From contig NZ_JAAMPF010000012.1 of assembly GCF_011074795.1 (NCBI RefSeq), positions 1 to 64,000 on the forward strand: a stretch of 64,000 bases of DNA, read 5' to 3'. The translations under genes were made by a program, and so were the position numbers. Each line of letters begins with the position of its first letter. Within the stretch, counting starts at the first letter, position 1. The notes below the pieces were generated by a model. It was not told where the DNA came from. It did no database searches and worked only from the letters and a program-made list of their open reading frames with translations. Origin of the DNA: Marinobacter salicampi (GTDB lineage: Bacteria > Pseudomonadota > Gammaproteobacteria > Pseudomonadales > Oleiphilaceae). Of the stretch, positions 18,638-27,347 are shown in pieces.

Positions 18638-20059
18638 CTACCTGTAAATTAGCCTAAACCTAGGTACGTAGAAGAGCAATAAAAAAATAAATAAACAAAA
18701 GTACATCCATACATCGCTATTGGTATGATAGAAATATAAAGAAGGGGTTATCGAAATTAGAACTAAAGTTACTTCCTTAATAAACAGAAATGTACACCAG
18801 CGAAACCGCGCCCGAGCGATAACTAGCACGCTAAAAATATAGAAAAGGTAGGAAATGGCGCTTATTGTTGAAAATATTATTAATGTCCCAACGAATTCAA
18901 AATAATGGTAGCCTACCCACACCGAAACCACTCTAAAAGAAAACATGGCCACTTGAAATATAAGTCCCATTTTTTCTTTTTCGGCTACAAAATACACAGC
19001 ACTCAATGGTGACCCAATAAACTGAAACACTAGCCAAGGCGTCATCCAACGGGCGACTTCACCCGATAAGCGCCAACTTTCGCCGAAAACAAAAGAAAAT
19101 AAATCGGGCGCTACTATCATGAAAACTGCTGCGACTGGCATCGACAGCTTTAAAAGACTTAAAAATCCTCGTTCTACCAATGCTGGAAGCTTTGACTTGC
19201 GCTGGGCCTCTGCTAGATTGGAAAAATAAACTTGGCCTATAGCACCACCGAGTACCGTCATGGGCAACTTTAAGATACGACTTGCCAAAGCATAAAGTCC
19301 AGCTGAACTTGCGCTAAAGAGCGCAGCAAATAGTAGAGGAGGAAGCTGAGTACCTGCCGTATTAAACAGGCCAGATCCAGTTGAATATAAAGGGAATTGT
19401 TTATATCGTTTTGCAGCCGCCAAGCATCCTTGCAAACTGCAAGTTTTGAATTCTTGGTATGTGAATGCATTACGTGCCAAACGAAAACTACCGACCCCTT
19501 GTCCACTGGCCTGCCCGACTATTAGTGCCATGCCGCCCAATTTGAAACCAAGGATTTGTATCGCGAGGGTTGTCAGCGTTTGACTAACACGTGTTCGAGC
19601 TATGTCCCCGAAAGCTTTAGTCCGCACTCCCCAGTAGTTAAATACTTTGTATATTCCAGAAAAGAATACTCCAACCGGCAGCAACCAAAAGTACATTGCA
19701 AGAGTGGGGCTATCCAACGCATAGGCAATTTGTTTACCTGCTAACCATACCATCAAACCTGAAACGGAAGTCATCATCAGCACAATAAGCAAACTAAGGA
19801 CAACCAAGTTTGCTGCTTCGGTGTGGTTCTCCGGTAAAGGTATAGCTAGCTCATAACGTAAGCTGGCAACCACCGTGAAGAGTGCTAGCAAGCCTCCGTA
19901 AACCGCTAACAAACCAAAATCTTCCGGGGTATAGAGACGAGTTAGTAGCGGAGATGCAAGGATCATCAAAGCTTGCGCACCGGCCGTGCCTCCTACCAGT
20001 ACGCTGACGCCGCGGACAAAAGCGCTTTTTGGAACTAGGCTTTTTAGTCTTTCTTTCAC
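18638..20059 (-). CDS. wzx: Polysaccharide flippase, Wzx-like (MOP superfamily)
   Basis: 473 residues with about 12 predicted membrane segments. The N-terminus (GVSVLVGGTAGAQALMILASPLLTRLYTPEDFG, given here as separate blocks GGTAGAQALMIL and LLTRLYTPEDFG) is typical of the MOP lipopolysaccharide flippases. It moves undecaprenyl-linked repeat units to the periplasm. Its start overlaps the stop of wbpE by four bases. A 176-base gap without visible genes separates it from wzy. Confidence 0.9.
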   Translation of the reverse strand: MKERLKSLVPKSAFVRGVSVLVGGTAGAQALMILASPLLTRLYTPEDFGLLAVYGGLLALFTVVASLRYELAIPLPENHTEAANLVVLSLLIVLMMTSVSGLMVWLAGKQIAYALDSPTLAMYFWLLPVGVFFSGIYKVFNYWGVRTKAFGDIARTRVSQTLTTLAIQILGFKLGGMALIVGQASGQGVGSFRLARNAFTYQEFKTCSLQGCLAAAKRYKQFPLYSTGSGLFNTAGTQLPPLLFAALFSASSAGLYALASRILKLPMTVLGGAIGQVYFSNLAEAQRKSKLPALVERGFLSLLKLSMPVAAVFMIVAPDLFSFVFGESWRLSGEVARWMTPWLVFQFIGSPLSAVYFVAEKEKMGLIFQVAMFSFRVVSVWVGYHYFEFVGTLIIFSTISAISYLFYIFSVLVIARARFRWCTFLFIKEVTLVLISITPSLYFYHTNSDVWMYFCLFIFLLLFYVPRFRLIYR

Positions 20060-21135
20060 GCTTTCAAAAACGCCGCTACCGCCTTCTGATCCTCAACTCG
20101 CAAATACGGGTGCATCGGTAAACTCATTACCTTCTCTGCCATTTCGTCTCCCACAGGAAGGTTCGCGGCTACATCGGCCACCGCGGGCTGTTTGTTCAAC
20201 GGTATAGGGTAATGTACGGCGGTAGGGACACCAGCGGCATTCATTTGAGCCTGGACCTTCTCTCGGTTGTCCACCCGGACGGTGTATTGTGCCCAGGCAG
20301 AAACGTTATTTTCTTCCAAGAACGGGGTTGTGAAAATTCCAGCTTCATTAAGCAGTTGATTATAGTTTTCGGCTACTCGGTTTCGTAGCTGGATTTCTTC
20401 GTCCAGCAGTTCCAACTTCGGCAGCAAAATGGCTGCTTGTAGGGTGTCCAGACGACTATTAACGCCCACCCGTATATGGTGATAACGTCGGTCCTGACCA
20501 TGGCGAGCAATCTGGCGGAGAATGTTGGCCAGCTCGTCATCGTTGGTAAAGATAGCGCCACCATCGCCATAACAGCCCAGAGGCTTGCTGGGGAAGAAGC
20601 TCGTGCAGCCGATGGTGCTCAGATTGCAGGACTTTTTGCCCTTATAGCTGGCGCCAAAACTCTGCGCCCCATCTTCAATAACAGGGAGGCCGTGCTTCGC
20701 TGCAATCGCGTTAATCGTATCGAAATCTGCAGGCTGGCCATAAAGCGAGACGGGGATGATCGCCTTGGTGCGGGGAGTAATGGCGGCCTCCAACTTCTGG
20801 GGGTCGAGATTGTACGTTTTGGCTTCAATATCAACGTAGACTGGTCGAGCTCCCAGCACGGCCGGGGTCTCAGCAGTCGCAATGTAGCTGAAGCCGGGGA
20901 CGATCACTTCGTCACCTGGACCTATGCCAACGGCCATTTGGGCAATTTGCAGCGCATCGGTACCATTTCCAACGGTAATGCAGTGCTTGGCCCCGCAGTA
21001 CGCAGCCAGTTTTTCTTCCAGTTCCGCAACTTCGGGCCCAAGAATGTAAATTCCATGAGCGAGCACTTTTTGAATGTTGGCATCAATCTTATCTTTAATT
21101 CTGGCCTGCTGCGCGGCCAGGTCTACAAATTGCAT
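20056..21135 (-). CDS. wbpE: DegT/DnrJ/EryC1 aminotransferase, WbpE type
   Basis: 359 residues. A PLP-dependent sugar aminotransferase: PLP Lys K184 in FFPSKPLGCYGDGG, the D155 and Q158 block EDGAQSFGA, and the N-terminal MQFVDLAAQ seen in WbpE. WbpE uses glutamate to aminate UDP-3-keto-GlcNAcA made by WbpB, giving UDP-GlcNAc3NA. The gene order wbpB-wbpD-wbpE here supports this pathway over other DegT functions. Followed with a four-base overlap by wzx. Confidence 0.92.
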   Translation of the reverse strand: MQFVDLAAQQARIKDKIDANIQKVLAHGIYILGPEVAELEEKLAAYCGAKHCITVGNGTDALQIAQMAVGIGPGDEVIVPGFSYIATAETPAVLGARPVYVDIEAKTYNLDPQKLEAAITPRTKAIIPVSLYGQPADFDTINAIAAKHGLPVIEDGAQSFGASYKGKKSCNLSTIGCTSFFPSKPLGCYGDGGAIFTNDDELANILRQIARHGQDRRYHHIRVGVNSRLDTLQAAILLPKLELLDEEIQLRNRVAENYNQLLNEAGIFTTPFLEENNVSAWAQYTVRVDNREKVQAQMNAAGVPTAVHYPIPLNKQPAVADVAANLPVGDEMAEKVMSLPMHPYLRVEDQKAVAAFLKA

Positions 21136-21171
21136 ACGTAACTACCTGCGTAATAATTTAAGGAAAATGAT

Positions 21172-21747
21172 TTAGGCCTTTGAAAGCTGGCCATTATTGA
21201 GAATATATTTAGAATTTGTGTGAGCACAGGATGCCTCGCCATTACCTTCAACAGGTAAGTTCAACTGCTCACCAAACTCACTCATCCAGCCGATCTGTCG
21301 GGCAGGTACGCCTACCATTAGTGCATAGGCTGGCACGTCTTTGTTCACAACGGCACCAGCACCTATAAAGGCAAACTCCCCAATAGTGACTCCACAAACA
21401 AGCGTACAGTTGGCACCAAGAGTGGCGCCACGCTTTACCAGCGTATCCCGATACTCATCTTTTCGTTCAATTAGAGAGCGGGGGTTGTATACGTTAGTAA
21501 AAACCATACTGGGTCCACAGAACACACCTTCTTCCAGATGGACATTGTCATATACAGAGACGTTATTTTGGATCTTGCAGTTATCACCTATGGTAACTTT
21601 GTTGCCTACAAACACGTTTTGGCCTAAAGACACACCTTTACCGATTCGCGCTCCACTGCAGACGTGTACGAAGTGCCAGACACGCGAGCCATCTCCTATC
21701 TGAGCTCCCTCGTCAACAATTGCGCTCGGGTGAACAGTGACAGCCAT
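21172..21747 (-). CDS. wbpD: UDP-2-acetamido-3-amino-glucuronate N-acetyltransferase, WbpD type
   Basis: 191 residues from the ATG at 21747, which has GAGGAC about nine bases upstream; a start seven codons earlier lacks homology. The protein is a left-handed beta-helix of hexapeptide repeats ([20 protein letters not shown] and onward to about residue 150), with [20 protein letters not shown] at the end of the helix as in WbpD. It acetylates the 3-amino group using acetyl-CoA to give UDP-GlcNAc3NAcA. The roughly 35 residues after the helix are more variable. Confidence 0.92.
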   Translation of the reverse strand: MAVTVHPSAIVDEGAQIGDGSRVWHFVHVCSGARIGKGVSLGQNVFVGNKVTIGDNCKIQNNVSVYDNVHLEEGVFCGPSMVFTNVYNPRSLIERKDEYRDTLVKRGATLGANCTLVCGVTIGEFAFIGAGAVVNKDVPAYALMVGVPARQIGWMSEFGEQLNLPVEGNGEASCAHTNSKYILNNGQLSKA

Positions 21748-21807
21748 AAAATAAGTCCTCGTACCCAACGAAAGAAGAGAGAAAAGTACAGCTAAGCGAT
21801 TAGCCGG

Positions 21808-22755
<948 letters not shown>

Positions 22756-22780
22756 TTAGTCATTTCCTCTACTTTGTTGA

Positions 22781-23539
22781 TTAACTCTCAGTTTTTAAAG
22801 CAGTTCTAACCGAACCACCAAACTGGACAAGAAACACACTTAAAACTCCCATAATCCCGGCGATAAAGAGAGTAACCACCATGATTTTTACCCTGGCCGG
22901 ACCTGTCTTATCAGCGCTTTGACGACTCACAACCAGTACTTCCGCCGGCTTGAGCGCCTCAAGATCACTTTCAAGGCGTACCTTGCGCTCGAAAGCCTCC
23001 GCAATTGCGGCGCCGGTGTCTTCACCACCCTGAAGAGTCTCAATGGCCCGCTCCACTGAGTTAATGCGACTCTGAAGGCTCTGTTTTTCCCGTTCAAGCA
23101 GTGCGTTCTGGCGTGCCTTGATGCTGTCAATCAGGTTTGAGTGAACCAATTCAACTTCCCTTTTGCTGTCTGAAGCCGCCTCCGATGTGAACCGTATAAG
23201 CCCGGTATTATCCGGATTAGAAAACGAAACTGAGAAGGGCAGCTTTCCGTCAGTCTCTGCCCGAAAAATCGTTTCCTGTTCAGGCAGCCAGCGATTTTCC
23301 AGAGTTGCAATAGTGGTCGCAGGTTCTTCTATATATTTCCCCGAGCCTTTCTCCGCTACCTGAATAAGGCTCGTATACTGATAGGTCTCTGTTGCCAGCA
23401 ATGCGTAGGCCAGCCCCCCAAGCGTAAAAATCACGAACACCGCATAGAAAATCCGCCGTCTTCTTATAAAAGTAGCGGCGATATCCACCAGGCTAATCTC
23501 ATCGTCATACTGTGGTCGCTGTTCGGGAGTACTTCTCAT
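22781..23539 (-). CDS. Wzz-type chain-length determinant (short form)
   Basis: 252 residues. Two membrane segments (about 35-55 and 220-240) bracket a periplasmic coiled-coil domain, the layout of Wzz proteins. The N-terminal DDEISLVDIAATFIRRRR is the family signature. It has no tyrosine kinase domain. It is the second of two Wzz-like genes. Its 5' leader (23540-23706) carries a hairpin and an exact ops element. Probably helps set polymer length with Wzy or couples to the Wza-like exporter. Confidence 0.87.
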   Translation of the reverse strand: MRSTPEQRPQYDDEISLVDIAATFIRRRRIFYAVFVIFTLGGLAYALLATETYQYTSLIQVAEKGSGKYIEEPATTIATLENRWLPEQETIFRAETDGKLPFSVSFSNPDNTGLIRFTSEAASDSKREVELVHSNLIDSIKARQNALLEREKQSLQSRINSVERAIETLQGGEDTGAAIAEAFERKVRLESDLEALKPAEVLVVSRQSADKTGPARVKIMVVTLFIAGIMGVLSVFLVQFGGSVRTALKTES

Positions 23540-23578
23540 CTGTTCACTTCCGCACTGTGGTCAAATTAGGAGTTCAGG

Positions 23579-23590
23579 CACGCTACCGCC
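23579..23590 (-). promoter_or_regulatory. ops element (RfaH recruitment site) in the leader of the second Wzz gene
   Basis: The minus strand reads GGCGGTAGCGTG, identical to the 12-base ops of E. coli JUMPstart sequences. The neighbouring bases also match (GGGGCGGTAGCGTGCCTG, the end of the JUMPstart element as remembered). It lies 40 bases before the second Wzz start. Known: ops pauses RNA polymerase and loads RfaH, which suppresses termination and aids translation. The rfaH gene stands upstream in the same locus. Confidence 0.85.
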
Positions 23591-23625
23591 CCACCGGCCA
23601 TGTCTGGTGCATCAGGCACCGGTGG
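23591..23625 (-). terminator. Leader hairpin directly ahead of the ops element
   Basis: Outer arms 23591-23597 and 23619-23625 (CCACCGG/CCGGTGG) enclose a small inner stem GGTGC-atcag-GCACC. On the minus strand the hairpin ends where the ops begins. There is no T-run, so it may be a pause or partial terminator within the 166-base gap between the two Wzz genes, not a full intrinsic terminator. Confidence 0.45.
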
Positions 23626-23706
23626 CCAAGTGCTGGCAAGCGGCCCGATCGATCGGTATTTCGCAAGAGAAGCGCGGATTCTACGGGAACCGAAGCGGTT
23701 TTTCAG

Positions 23707-24666
23707 TTACTCGTTGTTAGGAGTCGCGCCATTTTTTAGAAATGCCCGTACAAACACGATGAAGACCGCCGCCATGCCGCCGAGCATAATCCCCAGTATG
23801 ACGATCAAGGCCCGTTTTGGTTCACTTTTTTCCTGGGGCGCGATCGCGGGGTCTATGGTCTCGAACACATACTCACTCTGGGCATTGGCGAGCATCACGG
23901 TGCGGGTTTCACTCTCGATCAGTTGAAAGAACACCTGCTGCATACCCGCTATGTTGGTTTCTTTCACCTTGCCCTGTAGAAACGCGATCCGGGCTTCGGC
24001 CTTGCCAACCTCGGAGGCTCGCATGTGGTTGTTGATATCAACGACCAGTAAGGTGGCCCAGTCACTGGCGACAGCAGGCGAGACATGCCTGATCGTCAGC
24101 GTGACAATGCCGGTATCATTTGCACTGCTCACATTCATGAGGTCCCGGAAGGCCTTGACCATATCCCAGTCTGTAGGCGCAAGGGTTTTGCCGGCTTCGT
24201 CCGTTTTCCATAGTGAGCCTTCAGCATCGTACATTTTGCGGTTGTACTCTGGCTCACCCGTAGCTGATTGCCAGCCTGTCACGGCCATAAGGGGCACTGC
24301 CAGCTGGTGGCGTGCGATAAAATCACTCAAAAAGGCATTGGATTTCAAGGTTTCCAGTGCAATTACGGTTCTGTTTGATTCGCCGCCCCCAAGGTTGACT
24401 CCGGCAAGGCTTGCCAACCCCCCGAACTGACCCGCCAGACGGCCCAGGTTTCCGCCGCTGTCCTCAGCCTGCGGGGCGAGCACTACCTTGGCGGTATAGA
24501 TATCGGGTTGGAGCAGAGCATAGGCCGCACTGGCAACGCCGAACAGCAGGGTAATTACCAGGATGAGCCATTTTTCGCGCCAGAGCGTCAGAAACAACTC
24601 CCGCAGGTCGATTTCGTCGTCGCGGTAGTCCAGGGGCTGAGTGATCAGCGGTTGATATTTGGTCAT
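23707..24666 (-). CDS. Wzz-type chain-length determinant
   Basis: 319 residues from the ATG at 24666; the frame extends 16 codons further but homology starts at MTKYQPLITQPLDYRDDEIDL. The N-terminal DDEIDLRELFLTLWREKW and a first membrane segment are followed by a periplasmic domain with a Gly-rich stretch (GGNLGRLAGQFGGLASLAGV). A second membrane segment lies near the C-terminus, preceded by the Pro-containing motif DPAIAPQEKSEPKRALI. It starts one base after the stop of the export-protein gene. No kinase domain. Confidence 0.9.
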   Translation of the reverse strand: MTKYQPLITQPLDYRDDEIDLRELFLTLWREKWLILVITLLFGVASAAYALLQPDIYTAKVVLAPQAEDSGGNLGRLAGQFGGLASLAGVNLGGGESNRTVIALETLKSNAFLSDFIARHQLAVPLMAVTGWQSATGEPEYNRKMYDAEGSLWKTDEAGKTLAPTDWDMVKAFRDLMNVSSANDTGIVTLTIRHVSPAVASDWATLLVVDINNHMRASEVGKAEARIAFLQGKVKETNIAGMQQVFFQLIESETRTVMLANAQSEYVFETIDPAIAPQEKSEPKRALIVILGIMLGGMAAVFIVFVRAFLKNGATPNNE

Positions 24667-24667
24667 G

Positions 24668-27298
24668 TTAGAGGTTTCCCACGGCGGCTGCGCCCAGCGC
24701 CATCTGGTACACAATCTGGCTGACGTTGGTCCACAGTTCCAACTGGTTGAGGCGGTCTACATTGATCGGAACAATGATCGTGTCCCCGACGGCCAGCTGC
24801 TGGTTGCGGCCCCCGAACCAACGGCTTTTCTCGGGCAGCACCACGGAGCCATCGGCTTTTATAACGTAGACCCTGTCTTCGTCTGCCTGGCGAGTTGGCC
24901 CGCCGCTGCGGTCCAGGTAATCGTCGACGGTCAGCCCGGCAGTGTGGAGGTGACTGGTGGGGAACTGGACTTCACCGAATACGCTGACCGCCTGGGGTAT
25001 CTGGGGCACACTCAGGCGGTCACCGTCCTGCAGGCGAATGGGCTGGTAGTCGGTGTCTGCCAGAACGGCTTCAAGATTGATGACCATGCGGCCGAGCGGG
25101 CGGGCATTCTGGACCTCTTCAAGCAGTTCCTGTAGCTGATCCAGCTTATTGGTGCCCTGGCTGACCGTGCGCCCTTCCAGGGTAAGACCCAGCAGGTCAC
25201 CCTGCAGGCGCTCCTCCGCTTCGATCAGCCGACGTGCCTCAAGCTCACGCAACTTTTCCCGGGTAAATACCGCGCCTCTTGGGAAGGCGTTGGCGGTAAG
25301 ACCCCCTGCCCTTGCCAGCACCTCGGCAAGGGTTTCTCCCTCGCGGAAGGTATAGGCACCCGCATAGCGTACTTCGCCCTCCAGAACCACGGTGCGGTTC
25401 AGGGCGAACTGGGGAATGGGCTTGATCAGCAGGCGGTCGCGACTGTGAAGCTGAATGTCGCCGGCTCCTGCCAGAACCTCCTGCAGGTCGAGCCGCAGGA
25501 TCTGGGTCTGAGCGATACCGCTTTCGTCTATCACCGACCGGGCCAGCTCAGCCGTGAGCATGGACGCTGAGTCTTTCAGGCCACCCGCCAGTCTGATGGC
25601 GTCTGCAACGGAGCCACTGGCCGGTATTGGGTAGTCGCCCGGGTAATTCACAGGCCCTGAGATGCTCATTATCTGCTGGGGCCTGGCCGGGCTTGCCTGG
25701 GTTTGCATCTGCCGCAAGACCGGAGCCAGCAATACCGCCCTGCTGGCGTCTTTTGCCTGCTGCGCCTGTTCCTTTTTCTTCTGGCGACGTTCTGTTAACT
25801 CCACTGCCTCGGCTTCGCCCCCCTCCAAGCGCCTTTTAGTGAGCTCCTCTTCCTGCCGTTGCTCTTCACGTAGCGCTTCCTGTTCCTGCTGATCGGTTCT
25901 CTCGCCAACGTGGGAAAACACCAGCAGCTGGTCTTTTTCCTGCAATTGCATATCAGCTTCGCTGAGGCGGTTGCGTACGGCCTGGCGCAGATCAAGGCTG
26001 ATCACAGAGATCTGGTCAGTTTCAGGATGGGTGCGGACGATGGCCGCGTGCTGCCGGTCCGCCTGGGCCGTCAGATCACTCTCGAGGGTGGTGATGAGCG
26101 AACTCACCCGCATGCCTGGCACCCAGGCAAACCGCCCGGGCCGCGCAACGGCGCCCAGGATTTCCACATACTGGCCGGTAATGTCAGAGATCGCGGCTAC
26201 CTCGGCGTGATCCCCGGGCTTGATCTGTTTGCTTCGGCCCTCGTTCGTGGTCAAGTCCGCTTCGGTCAGAATCCGCAGAAACTGCTCGTTCGTCCGTTCG
26301 ATTCGTACGTTCTGGGGGTAGGCTTGGGGGGTCAAGCCGCCGGCCATCTGTATCAGGTCGTCAACCTTGGTCGGCCCTTTCAACTCGTACAGTGCGGGCC
26401 GGTAGACCTCTCCTGCCACCCCTGCCCGTGGGCCCACGGGAGGAATGAAAATCACATCCCCCGGCTGCAGGCGGTTATCTTTTGAGGTGTCCCCCGCCAG
26501 CAGCAGGGCGTACAGATCCATCTCGCCGACCAGCTGGCCGTTGCGCTTGTGCTGCACTTTACGAAGAGAACCGCTGTGCTTGATACCACCGGAGACGAAT
26601 AGGGCATTGGAAATCGTCGAAAGCGAACTCACCGTGTAGGCCCCCGGGGTACGGGCCTCCCCCAGCACAAACACCCGCATGCTGCGCAGTGCGCCAAGGC
26701 TGACGCTGGCCTGCACGCCCATATACTGCTCTGTCACCACTTTCCGGATCTGTCTGCTGGCTTCCTCAAAGCTTAAGCCGGCCACGGCCCTGGGGCCGGC
26801 CTGGGGAATATTAACGGTGCCGTCCCGGGAGACCTGCAATTCAAACCGCTGGTTTTCCTTACCCCAAAGCTGGACCCGCAATACATCCCCGGGGCCCAGC
26901 ACGTAGTCCACAGGCACCGGTATCTCAGTGACCGGCGCAAAGGTCGATGGGCTGTCAGCGAAAAGGTCATAGCCAAAGGGTTCCAGGCCTCCGTTCTTTT
27001 CCCTGTCCTGCTGCCTTTCCTGTTCAAACTGGCGCTTTCGCTGCTGAGCCTCTTCACTGTCTTGCCGGGATTGGGGCTTGCCTTCAGGCTCAACAGGCTG
27101 GATGGCCTGGGCTGTATCCGTTCGCTCGCTTTCGTTCACCTGGCTGAGATCCACCCCGTATTGTCGGGCAAGTGCTTCCTGTTGGGCCCTCGGCAGGGAT
27201 TTAAACTGCTCAATCTGAGCCTGAGTAATCGCCTGGGCAGCAACACTGAACGGCCCTAAAGCGAGAACAACCAACAGCATGGACTTGAAGATTTTCAC
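24668..27298 (-). CDS. Outer-membrane polysaccharide export protein with several SLBB domains (Wza-like)
   Basis: 876 residues, much longer than E. coli Wza (about 380). Signal peptide 1-22 (cleaved near VAAQA) without a lipobox Cys. A Poly_export domain follows at about 125-205 (YVLGPGDVLRVQLWG), then about six SLBB-like modules (near 208-290, 293-370, 380-460, 545-630, 637-700 and 770-845). A highly charged Glu/Gln/Lys/Arg segment at about 467-520 interrupts them and looks like a coiled coil. A C-terminal amphipathic stretch (ELWTNVSQIVYQMALGAAA) could be the membrane-spanning helix. It forms the outer-membrane channel, probably with the adjacent Wzz proteins. Confidence 0.9.
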   Translation of the reverse strand: MKIFKSMLLVVLALGPFSVAAQAITQAQIEQFKSLPRAQQEALARQYGVDLSQVNESERTDTAQAIQPVEPEGKPQSRQDSEEAQQRKRQFEQERQQDREKNGGLEPFGYDLFADSPSTFAPVTEIPVPVDYVLGPGDVLRVQLWGKENQRFELQVSRDGTVNIPQAGPRAVAGLSFEEASRQIRKVVTEQYMGVQASVSLGALRSMRVFVLGEARTPGAYTVSSLSTISNALFVSGGIKHSGSLRKVQHKRNGQLVGEMDLYALLLAGDTSKDNRLQPGDVIFIPPVGPRAGVAGEVYRPALYELKGPTKVDDLIQMAGGLTPQAYPQNVRIERTNEQFLRILTEADLTTNEGRSKQIKPGDHAEVAAISDITGQYVEILGAVARPGRFAWVPGMRVSSLITTLESDLTAQADRQHAAIVRTHPETDQISVISLDLRQAVRNRLSEADMQLQEKDQLLVFSHVGERTDQQEQEALREEQRQEEELTKRRLEGGEAEAVELTERRQKKKEQAQQAKDASRAVLLAPVLRQMQTQASPARPQQIMSISGPVNYPGDYPIPASGSVADAIRLAGGLKDSASMLTAELARSVIDESGIAQTQILRLDLQEVLAGAGDIQLHSRDRLLIKPIPQFALNRTVVLEGEVRYAGAYTFREGETLAEVLARAGGLTANAFPRGAVFTREKLRELEARRLIEAEERLQGDLLGLTLEGRTVSQGTNKLDQLQELLEEVQNARPLGRMVINLEAVLADTDYQPIRLQDGDRLSVPQIPQAVSVFGEVQFPTSHLHTAGLTVDDYLDRSGGPTRQADEDRVYVIKADGSVVLPEKSRWFGGRNQQLAVGDTIIVPINVDRLNQLELWTNVSQIVYQMALGAAAVGNL

Positions 27299-27347
27299 GG
27301 TAGTTCAGAATCCGTATTCAGGATGAAGTTCAAACAATCGCACTGGC

